A DNA stretch of 64,000 bases from Undaria pinnatifida (Eukaryota; Sar; Phaeophyceae; Laminariales; Alariaceae): assembly GCA_012845835.1 (NCBI GenBank), contig JABAKD010000009.1, positions 5,891,324 through 5,955,323 of the forward strand. Direction: 5' to 3'. A program made the translations under genes and the position numbers. The stretch's first letter is position 1. Each line of letters opens with the position of its first letter. Shown one piece after another: positions 9,660 to 20,100 of this stretch. The notes beneath the pieces were generated by a model, which made no database searches, was not told where the DNA came from, and saw only the letters and a program-made list of their open reading frames with translations.

Positions 9660-11780
9660 TTGACGCAACAGTTCGCGAGCGGCTCCAACATGATTGGTAT
9701 CCAACGGTATTGACATCCAACGGGATTGGCATCCACCGGGACAAAGATCTTGGCATCCACCGTGATAAAGATCCAACGGGATTGGCATCCATCGGGATTG
9801 GCATCCAATCATATTTGGCATTGGCATCCAATCATATTTGGTATCTAAAATGTGGCTGGTGAGACCCACCCAGTAAACAACCCAGCGTGCGAGCTGGACC
9901 GTTCGTCTATTATTAATAGTTCCCCTGGGCAATGGAACAACAAGAGGGATAATAACGGGACGGCAAAGCTATGACCTCGAAAGGTGTCGTATCGCTGACA
10001 GATGACAACCTGCACACACAGAGATACGTCGGACCGGGTCGAGTCGGGTAGCAGGCAAACAACCAAGCAAGCAAGAGCAAGCCGCGAACAAGCGAGTTTA
10101 TTGCGAGCTGTGAGATAGCGAGCTGCGAGATAGGGAGCCGCTAGCAAGCCACGGGCCAGCCTCGAGCCAGCCGCAAGCAAGCCGCAAGTCAGCCGCAAGC
10201 AAGCCGCGAGCCTGCAGCGAGCAAGCCGCGAGCAAGCCGCGAACCAACCGCGAGCAAGCCGCGAACAAGCCGCAAGCAAACTGCACGCAGGCCGCAACCA
10301 ATCTGCAAGCAAGCCGAAGTGCTCTCGAGCCATCAACAACAGTAAACCCCCGTCCCCGTCCTCAACCCCCTCGAAGTCCCCCTCCCCCCATCTCCAACTC
10401 CCCCCCTCCGCATACGTACAAAAATGGACCGCGACGCCGACAGCCGACCACCAAAAGCTGTACCGCCGCCAACAATCGCAGCGCCGTACGACACGCCCTC
10501 GAACTCCCTCCTAGGCAGCAGCAGGTCCGCTCAGGGGCGGCCCCCTCCCCCCCCCCCGCGCACCCTGGAAGGGGCGATGCTACGAAGCACGCCGACTGAC
10601 TTTTGATTGGTCAACTTCAGTCAAGCATTTCGAAGTAAAAGGGAGGCACAAAGCATAAAACGCGCACCCGACTCTACCCTACTAGTTTGCCGATCTCGCC
10701 TTCAACGTGGTTAGTATCCAACATGGTTGGTATCCAACATGATAGGTATCCAACACGATAAAAATTGAACGGGATTGGCAATCCAACGGGACTGGTATCC
10801 AACACGACTGTAACCACCATGGTTGGTATACAACATGCTATCTAACATACCCGCCACTAAACAACCCCGTGAGCGAGCGCATAGCTGGGCTGGTAATCTA
10901 TCCATAATTTCTGGCTCATGGAACAACAAGGGCATAATGGGAAAGCGTGGCCATGACGCCGAGGGATGCCGCAACGCTAAAAAACGACGACCTGCGCAAG
11001 CAGAGATTGGCCGGGTCGGGTGGGGTAGCCCGCGCCCGCAAGCAAGCCGCGAGCAAGCCACGGGTAACCCACGGGCAAACCGCGACCAAGCCGCGACTAA
11101 GCAAAAAATCGCGAGAAAGCCGCACGCAAGCGAGCATGCAAGCATGCGAGCAAGAGAGCAAGCGAACAAACGGTCAAACGACCAAGCAAGCGAGCAGGCA
11201 GGTAAATCAAGCTTAGGTGCTCATGAGCCACCTACAATAAACTCAACCCCCCTCGCCAAGCGAGCAAGCGGGCACTCAAACCTGCAAGCGAGCACCCGAG
11301 CACGCAAGCCCGCAAGCAAGCAAGTCGCGAACAAGCAAGGGAGCACACGAGCGAGCGAGCCAAACAAGCACGTAAAGGAGCAAGCGAGCAAGCGAGCAAG
11401 CGAGCAAGCAGGCTAACCAGCCCTAGGTGCTCATGAGCCATCTACCCCCCCTTCCCCCTTGCCGCTCCCCCGTCCCCGACTCCTCCCCTCGAAAAACCGC
11501 ATCCATGCATCAAAACCCCACCGACTACCTCCGACCTGGTCCGCAACAGTCACCAACCCAACTCTAACTCATACGTACAAAATGGACTTCGACACGGCGC
11601 CGGTACCCGACCACCAACACCACCACCGCCAACGATAACGTCGCCTCCCCCCTCGAACTCCCTCGTAGGCAGCGGCGGGTCCGCTCGCCCCTATTCCCCC
11701 GCCCCCGCATCCAAGACCGACGCTACGAAGCACGCGGACCGCATTCGATCGACAGGTCTCTCGCAGAACGTGGGGGAAGG
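9660..11780. repeat. Tandem segmental duplication, about 1 kb units
   Basis: Two paralogous blocks, about 9660-10640 and 10700-11780, share the same order. First comes an array of GGGATTGGCATCCAAC or TGGTTGGTATCCAACATG words. Then TGGAACAACAAG, GGGTCGGGT/GGTCGAGTCGGGTAGC, and a long AAGC/CGAGCAAGCCGCGAGC array. GAGCCATC, TACGTACAAAAATGGAC and CTCGAACTCCCTC follow, ending in CTACGAAGCACGC. The copies differ by many substitutions and by array length. Open frames across the arrays are repeat artefacts. No gene is supported. Confidence 0.75.
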
Positions 11781-12317
11781 GGGGGGCACAAAGCAACAAA
11801 CATGTACACACAAGCGTTGACGCAAAAACCTGCGACAAATCAACGCTACGCGCTACACTCGTTAGCCGACCTCGCCCAATCCAGCTCCCAGCTATTCGAA
11901 AATAGACGCAACATCCTGCCGCACGCGGGAGATAAAAAACAGGGCAGCACGCCAAGGTAACTGGCGAAGGAAGAAAACCCGTCACGAAGGCATGCCCCAA
12001 GAAGGCGTGTCGCGAAAAGAAAACGGGAAAGCAAAATCTATCCAACAGGAACTTCCAGAAGCCAACCAGCGAGCGCGCAACAATGATATTCCGAAGACAA
12101 CGGGGGGGGGGGGGGTGCAAGAGGGGTTCTGACCCACGACGACACGAGGCACACAAAGCGTCGTTGTCAGCGATGACGGCAACGCGGGAAAAAAATCCCG
12201 GCCATCTCAAGTCTACGCCTCACTCCAACCACCCTCCCTCAAACTCCGCAAGCACTACAACACCCCCCCTTCCATATCGCAGCCAAGGCTGCCCGACTGG
12301 CACACCCATTACGGCCC
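11781..12317 (-). other. 3' flank of the PHD/bromodomain gene
   Basis: This lies downstream of the stop at 12318 on the minus strand and is likely 3' UTR then intergenic. A run of G at about 12103-12115 is the only clear feature. No canonical AATAAA poly(A) signal stood out. Confidence 0.35.
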
Positions 12318-14153
12318 CTAAGAATCTGTGCGTCGTTCCTTCGTGGCTTTATCTTCCCTCCCGGACGCGGCACCGTGCCACGCGTCATCCCTAACTCGCT
12401 TTGCTCCCCTGCCACCGCTCCCGCTCCCGCTCCCACTCCCAATGCTGCTGTTGCTGCTGCTGCCGCTGTTGCTGCGCGTCCTGCGGATGCGGCTGCCGGG
12501 TCCGTCCCCAATCGACGCCACCGTCGGAGCCTGAATCGTCAGCCCTCCGCCCCGCCGAACACCTCCGCGGCCACCGCCGCCGCCCCCGCTACCACCGCTA
12601 TCACTGCCGCCGCTGCTTGAGCCTGCCCCAGACTGACCACCTGCGTCGCCCCCACCTTTCCCTCCCAGGCCGGTCCATGGCAATCGATCGCCGCCTCGCT
12701 CTTGCACGGCGCCAGCGCGCGCACCGCGACCGTCAGACCCTCCACGACCTTCACCGCCGGCCGTTCTCTCTCCACCAACTCCGGCGATATCGCGCTTCCC
12801 CGACATAAACGCATCACGGACGAGTTGCGACGACACGGATATCCCCAACGGCTCCTCTGCCAAATCGCCCGCACCTTCTCCAGCCTCGGCCACGGGCGAC
12901 AACGCCGACGAAGTCGAAAGCGGTACGAGACCGACAGCAGCCCCTGGCGAGGCGGCACTTCCGCTGCTAGCCCCTCCTCTCTCGTCATTCGCGGCACCAC
13001 TCGCAGTCGCCAAGGCTTGGGCGTCTCCCGCTGGCAAGACCGTCAAGGCCGTCAAGCCCGGCACAGGTCGCTCGACAGCCGCCGTCACCGTCGCCGGCGC
13101 AGCCGCCGCCGCCGCCACCGTCACCGGCGCCACTGCTGCTGGCGCCACTGCTGCCGCCGCGTCCCGGACCTCATCCGTCAAGCCACCACAACCCTTCAAG
13201 TCGCCGACCTTAAAGACGTCCCCAGTGGCGGGGAGCGGGTCTTGCGCAGTATCAATAGCGTCGCTTTCTGGCCGCTCTCCCCCCGCTGCCGCCCCCGCTA
13301 TCACCCCCACTATCGCCCCCGCTGCCAACATCCCCGCCTCCCGCGCGCCTTCCGCCTCCGTGTTCACCTTGGGGGCAGCCTCGCTTTCGCGCCCGGGCCC
13401 TCCGACCACGCCCACCGGTTCCAACGCTGTATTTGGCAACGGCTTCGATCGCGACTTCTCGCCGTCCTTCGCGCACTCGTCGTCAATCGGGTTTGAAACT
13501 GCGAAATCTAGGGCGGCGGAAATAACGTCACCACCAGCACTAGGCGCGGCGGCGAGGATCTCATCACCTGCGCCTCTCGCTCGCCCCGCCGTCGTCGCGT
13601 CTACGCGCTCCTCGCTTGAAGCCGCCGCGGGCGCCGTCTTGATCCCCCCGCCGACGCCGCCGTCCAACGCTGCTAGTGGCTTGCCTGCTGGTCCCTCCAA
13701 GCGAGGCGCGCTACTGCTGCCACCGCCGCTGCCAGAAGAAGATTCGCCGTCGCGACTCACACCGCTACCGCTACCGCTACCGCCGCCGCCATCAACACCA
13801 CCACCGGCCTTACCATTCGCCTTGTCCGCTGCCCCGGCTGTGCCACGGTCAGGGGATGCGGCGCTTTCATCCCCGCCGGCATGTACGCCTTCCATCTTTT
13901 TCTCCAGCAGAGCCTCCCCCGCGCGTCGTGGTGCTGTCTCTTCCGGGATTAAAGCAAGACGGGACCCAGCCCCGCCCTTGCCCGGGTCACCCTCGACCGT
14001 CGAAGAGTCTTGGCAAGGCTGTTTCTGTTGCTCCGGGGTCTTCTCCTGGTCCTGCTGCTGTCGCGGCTTGGACACCGAGGGTAGCGTCAGCGATGCCGGT
14101 GGTATCGGCTGGTGGTACCGTATGTGGTTCCGCGGATCTCCGAGTGACACGAA
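12318..14153 (-). other. Exon 32: disordered C-terminal tail of 611 residues
   Basis: After the end of the Tudor-like fold the last exon encodes about 590 residues rich in Ala, Gly, Ser, Val and Pro. It has Gln/Glu/Lys patches near its start and an Arg/Ser/Gly end (RSNSGSSSNSS), then KERRTDS and a stop. The open frame continues upstream through the CCTTG array into the intron. The acceptor TGCCTCAG at 14154-14161 and the fit to the Tudor fold set the exon start. No domain was recognised in the tail. Confidence 0.8.
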
Positions 14154-17100
14154 CTGAGGCAAGGTGAGGCAGAGATAAGGCAGAGGGCAGGGCAGGGCAA
14201 GGCAGGGCAAGTCAAGACAAGGCAAGGCGGGGCGAGAGCAAAAGAGAAAGGGTAAGGCAAGAGCAAGAGCAAGGGTAAGGCAAGGCAAGGCAAGGCAAGG
14301 CAAGGCAAGGCAAGGCAAGGCAAGGCAAGGAAAGGCAAGGCAAGGCAAGGCAAGGCAAGGCAAGGCAAGGCAAGGCAAGGCAAGGCAAGGCAAGGCAAGG
14401 CAAGGAAAATGCATTTAATAATTTCTTTGTCTGCGTGCGATTTTGTTCCAGGTTATTTTCCATGTTTTTCTCGATTTCGCTGTACAGGAGCCTGTCTTGC
14501 TACCACGGTCTACATAATAGCGATAAGTTAACCCTTTGGGACTTGATTAAATTATAGCGACCAGAGACATGACAAGTGCGATGTGATCCACCATCCCAGT
14601 CAGTGCGCAACAGAACTAACGGGATCATGTCGTAAATCTTATCGTTGTATTATAGCAGTTCGGACATGAAACGTATTTCCAATATCTAAGCAGCCCGCGT
14701 TGCTTCCAACGGTGACCGATGCCGTAAACGGTATTTTCACTGGTCAATCCCCCCCCCCCCCTCAAGTCTCAAAAGGGTCAACGAAAGAATAACAACACGT
14801 ACCACCACCCCGCCCACGCAACACACACCGGCACGCACACAACACTCAACAAAGCGTAAGCAGAAGCCCTCTATGACAGGAGCAAAACCGCGGGGCTTCG
14901 AATTTCGGCGGCGATCGGGTGGCGGCAGCGGTCGAACCCAATCAAAAACACACCAGTCCACACCCCACCCTTCTATGGGATTCCAGAGCGAAAAATTTTG
15001 ATGAAGAAAACCGACCATCGCAAGGATCAGCCACACGAAGGAAGCAACACGGGCTGCTAGCGCACGGGGTGATTGATGACATTTAAAGCGGGGCTCCAAC
15101 GTCGAAGGCAAGAAAGTGCACAACACGAACACACCACGCGCGTAGCACGAACTTATGGTGTTGTTAGCGCACTCACGCTTCTTATGGTAATTCATGACCG
15201 CATGTACGTGTTGTTTGCTTTATCGCCATACCATAATCAAGTTCCCAAAAGAGGGTAACAACCCTCTTCACACTTCATTCCCGGTTCGGGGACAAAACAC
15301 TTGAGACAAAAAGACCATTAATAGGACCATTTTTAGGACTTGAAGCACTAACTTCAACCCCTGTAGAAATAAACACAACTTGAAACTAGTGGGGGGTTTG
15401 TTTGGCAGTAGTAAAAAAGGTGTAAGGCCAAACCGGCAAAGCAGTTTCAAAGCCCGTGGCGGGCACTCCCCCCACGCTTTTGCCGTCTTCGACGCCATCG
15501 CACATACCACAAGAAAAAAGTGTGCATCGAAACAAAACAAAAAACAACCCCGCTCAGCTCATGCCGTCCATCCCGTGTTTGCTCACCTCCCACGGGTCGT
15601 CGCCCCTGTACGCCACCTCGTGCTTCCCGGACAACGGCTCGTACCCCTGAGAAAAATAAAATAAGAAGATGATTTTCAGCGGGTGTGCGTGAGTATCACA
15701 CATACAGCAGCACTACATAGGCCCCCCTCATCACGGCGGTGGTGTGCGAGAGCAATACGACCGCCTTATAGGGGGAAGCCGCCTTATTTATTCAAGGTCA
15801 TGAGTGCAATTCCCCAGTCGCGCCAAGCGATTGTGACCGCCTTATGTCGGGATACCGCCTTACTCAAAATAAGGCGGTCCCCTACTGTGTGTTCATCGGA
15901 TTTGGGTCGGGCTATAAACCCTTTCGGGACTTGATCTATCTTGATTATAGTATAGCGACCAACACAAAAACCGCGATCACGACATTTTCAAGCGTCTACC
16001 GGTAGCGTGAGCGCGCAGCAGTGCGAGTAGGATGGATCATGCTGCCTGCACCCGTCCCGTACGAGTTTTTGCATTGTTGGCGTCGTCGTTTGGACATCAT
16101 TTTCTCATCTTCAACCACCAGTGGCCGATGCCGCAACCGTCAATTTTCGTCGTCAATGTTTACCTCTCAAGTCTCAAAGGGGTATAAGAGTTAACCCCTT
16201 TAGATTTTTTTTGCATCTGTACACGTTTTGAGGCCAAGCAAAGCACGAAAAATAGTTGCAGCGATACATCTACATATCGCCTGGTACGAGTACCTTGTAC
16301 AGGGCATCGACCACCACGCGAGAACGTGTGAACATAAACAAACAACACTCGAGAGCCGAGAAAGAAGCCCCCGGGGCTATCCTGTAACGGAACAAACACC
16401 CGGCGGCGGCATTTTCGCCAATCCAACTGCCACCGCCACAGCAACTTTAACTACAAAGTCACGCCACCGGCCTCCCACCACCCCACAAAACAAAAACGAA
16501 AAAAAAAGTGACAAAACGCTTTTCGACAAATGATCAAACAAAAACATGCCGTCGTATACATATCAAGCTCTTTCAGCTATTACTTCCTTGTGGATGGCAC
16601 CCACGTGACAAGCTATTTCAAACTTTTGCCCGAGAAGTTTTTGCCTTTTGCCGCTAGCAGCACTCATGGAAAAAAGGCAAAAACCGCCACACGAGCACAA
16701 CTCCTTGCAATCGGTCACCCCCCCCCTCCCCCCCCCCTCCACTGCTTTGGGCGAAAGCAACTGTCTGCCTGGTCGGTGATGACCCGACGTGCTCCGTCCA
16801 TCCCGGCATTGTCGGGATGCGAGGGTCTATGGCCTTATAAGACTTCGGCCATACATGACACCATGATTAATCACCCCCCCACCCCCCCCCTCCACCCCCT
16901 TGCCAACTCCCATTCTCACCCGCACGGTCGCCGTCAACCACCTTCCGCCTCCATCCCAGCTGATGCTGATGCGTCGGCCCGTGAACACGTCGGGGTTCTC
17001 GGAGACGCAGGACTCGCAGAACCAGTAGCTTTCCTTCCTCACCAAGGACTTCGGCTTGTTCCCGTCCGGGTCCCCTCGCACGTTCCCGCACTTCGCACAG

Positions 17101-20100
17101 CGGATCCGGTTACCGTTGCTCGACAGGGCGGCGGGTTCCTGGCGGGCGGCGGACGAAAAACGAAAAGCGAAACGGAACATACGACAGAGGAAAAATAATA
17201 ATAATCAGCAAGGAAAACAACAAAAATGAGAAAAAAAATGATTATCGACATTAACTATATCCAGATGCAAAAAACGACACGGAGCATCACATCAACGTTA
17301 AATATCCAGAAAAAAAAAACGAAACGAAACATGGATATCCATACGAATATATGTAACAAGAAAAATAAGGTAGGAAACATAAACACAGTAAGAACCCCTT
17401 TCTATTCATAGCAAAACTTCACGTACGTTTTTGGAGCAAGCCGCATTACTCGTCATCAGCGTGCAACTCTTTACGCCTTTACAAGTGGAAACCCGTTTAT
17501 GGGGACAACTCACTTGAAATTAGCATAAGGAAACATCTTGGGGCTCTGAAGGGTTAGGTTGGACGAAAATCCTATAGAACATGACAGATCCACGCTTTGT
17601 TGGGGAATATACTTGATGGAAAAGTGAACTATTTTTTGCAGCATGTACCAACGGGGTTACAAGTTAGAGTCCTCCTCCTCCCTCCCCCCTCCCCCCACCT
17701 CCCCGATCCTCTCCAACCCCTACAACGCCATCGAGACGCAATCACGCACCGGTGGGGCAGACTTGCGCTCTCGCGCTATCCTCTGGCTGCAGGTCTCCCC
17801 CTGCTTCTCCCTATGAAGAGCCTCGACCGTCTCCTTTGCCAGGTCGAGCAGCATCCTACCATCCTTCGTGGCCTGGATTGTCAATGGCATACGATACCAA
17901 TGAGGGAAGAGGGGAGGCAAAGGAAGGATGGACGAAGGCGCGGGGGGCGGCGAGGGACGAGGGACGAGGGCAAGGAGCGAGCCAGTCAGCGCGCAAGACA
18001 CAACAACCTCTACGAATCATATCGAACGTGCACAAGAAGATATGAGCTCTTTTTAATCGAACCACACCGCTTGTTATTAAACCGAAACAAAACAAACCGA
18101 GGGGTTGAACTTTTCACCGAATAACCGCTACCAATATTATCCTGCCTCAGGCTTTTACTGTAAACACAGCCAACGTTACCCACCTCTCACAACAGCAAGC
18201 AGTGTGTCCCACACACATCGTGGGTGCGGGTAGATGCAAACGGGATAAAAAACGTGTACGCTGCCAAGTTCATCGAACAGCTTTTTATCCCTTACTCGCT
18301 CTTTATCTTTAAGCCCCCCCTCTTTGTCCCTCTCCCTCTCCCCGTTGTATGTCTAGAACTAAGCCCCCACCAATGTTTATTTCTCGGCTGCTTTCTTAAC
18401 AGCATTCTTACATCGTCTCACTTAAACAAACAAATAGTAAAAAATATGGATTACCCCCTCCACACCGTCCCCTCAAAACAATGAAATACATCATCAGTAT
18501 TACCCTATTACCCCTCACATCGTCCCTCCGAAACAACGAATACATTATGCATTACCCCCTACTATTATCAGTGCACGCAAACAATTACTCGTGATTAAAC
18601 CAGGGGTACACGTATTATTACCCTCCACTATAAATAGTACGCCTACTATTGCTCGCCTGTTCATGCTTGATGGCCTGTGCGTTCGAATACATCAGCGCCA
18701 CGTCCGCCAGCAGCCCGTCGATGCTCGTGTAGACCCGGTCAATCACCTGAAGGCAGACACGACAAGAACCATATTGGAAGGAAAACATCAAAAACAAAAT
18801 ACGTCAACATAGACGCAGACAGGCGGGCAAGCAGGAATACATACATAATACATAATACAAACAGACAGGCAGACAGACAAACAGACTGACGGGCAGACAG
18901 ACAGACAAACAAGCCAACACAAACAGCCACACAGCCAGCCAGCCCGTCAGTCAGATAGACACCCAACCACACAGCTAGCAAGCCCGCCAGCCCGTCAGAC
19001 AGACGAAGACTCCCCCACCTTTTTTTTGATGGTCTTGAGGTCCATGATGCGCTTGACCTTCACGTGGTATTCCGGGTAGCTCTCCACCGAGGGGGCCTCT
19101 TCGAACAGCTCGCCTAGGTCGCGCATGCCATCGTCTCGCTTGTACCTCCCGCTTTCCCATCGCGGGTCCCCCTCCTCCTTGGGAACTCTGTTCGGTTCGG
19201 TTGGGGTTTGTTGGGCATCGAAACGAAAGGAGACGAGGAGAGGTAAGGTATCGTAACGTATGATGAGGTGAGGGGTACGTGGTAAGGGGCATGGGGTAAG
19301 GCAAGACCATACAAGGACAATCCAATCCAATCCAATCCAATCCAATCCAAGCCAAGCCAAGCCAAGCCAAGCCGAGCCGAGCCGAGCCAAGCCAAACCAA
19401 GCCAAGCAAAGACGCGTCAAGTCTAGTAAAGACAAGGCTAGCTAACTAAACCAATAACAAAGGGACCAACCAACCAGCCAACCAATCAACCAACAAAAAA
19501 ATAAAAATCCCACCTACCAAACCAACAAAAGCAATCAAACCAACCAAACCAAACCAAAACCAACAAGCCAACCAATCCACCCACCCCACCCACCTTTTCT
19601 CGCACAGCACAATACACAAGTCCTTCAGTTGTCGGTCTAACAAGACCCGGTCCAGACAGAGCGGAGGCGTGTCCAAGGGGGGAGGGTTTGCCTTCAAGTG
19701 CGCCTTCCTAGCTTCTGAGAGAGGTCGGAGGTTTCGCGATCCGACAAGGCTGGCCAAAACACCGCCAAAGTGCTCCGGGGCTAAGAGGGGAGGACGGTTT
19801 TGGTCAGAAAGGTACATCGAACAAGAAATAACCAGGCGGAAGCGGGAAGGGGGCGGGAAGAAGCGGCAGGGCGGAGGGCGGGGGGGGGGTGAAGCCAGCG
19901 ACGGATGTACGATGTTGAAGAGTTCTGGGACGTAGCACGCCAAAGAGATAAGTTTTAAAATCTCGCCAAAAAAAAGGTCCCCGTAAACACCGCTGTAGTC
20001 GTGATATAAAAAATCCCGCCTACGGTAGGTGCGACTTATCATTATCCCACCCACCACCCTTCCACGCTCACCTGAGTGGCACCCCGCGCTACCACTCGCC

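Larger units (their letters stand above)
14094..17138 (-). other. Exons 30-32 start: CW-like zinc site and Tudor-like fold
   Basis: Exon 30 (16920-17138) has CAKC (2553, 2556) and WFCESC (2580, 2583), a four-cysteine site like a CW or PHD-like ribbon. It is followed by FTGRRISISWDGGGRW. Exon 31 (15587-15646) encodes exactly 20 residues, GYEPLSGKHEVAYRGDDPWE. Exon 32 opens FVSLGDPRNHIRYH. The strand pattern (G-R-I-x-I-x-W-D-G ... Y-x-x-x-x-G-K-H-x-V-x-Y ... W) is that of Tudor-like domains seen in plant and algal chromatin proteins. All three joins are phase 0. Confidence 0.8.
17750..19714 (-). other. Exons 26-29: atypical bromodomain
   Basis: Exon 26 supplies the first helix (LLDRQLKDLCIVLCEK). 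Exon 27 supplies ELFEEAPSVESYPEYHVKV then KRIMDLKTIKKK. Exon 28 supplies IDGLLADVALMYSNAQAIKHEQ in two adjoining pieces: IDGLLADVALMYSNAQ, then AIKHEQ. Exon 29 is the last helix (RMLLDLAKETVEALHREK). The fold matches a bromodomain, but the usual PMDL is IMDL. The Tyr-Asn after the NA motif, whose Asn binds acetyl-lysine in active family members, is Ile-Lys. Intron 28 (17873-18656) uses a GC donor, CAG|GCGAGC. No GT donor keeps phase. Confidence 0.82.

Noticed and set aside
11569-12210. Minus-strand 213-codon open frame downstream of the giant gene
   Set aside because: Its composition is Cys/Arg/Leu-rich without a domain, and part of it lies in the segmental duplication.
12375-14157. Long plus-strand open frames (up to 310 codons) opposite exon 32
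   Set aside because: They are GC-rich shadow frames antisense to a coding exon; no splice sites or known domain.
14087-14463. Minus-strand open frames of Leu-Ala-Leu-Pro-Cys repeats
   Set aside because: They are translations of the CCTTG pentamer array inside the last intron.
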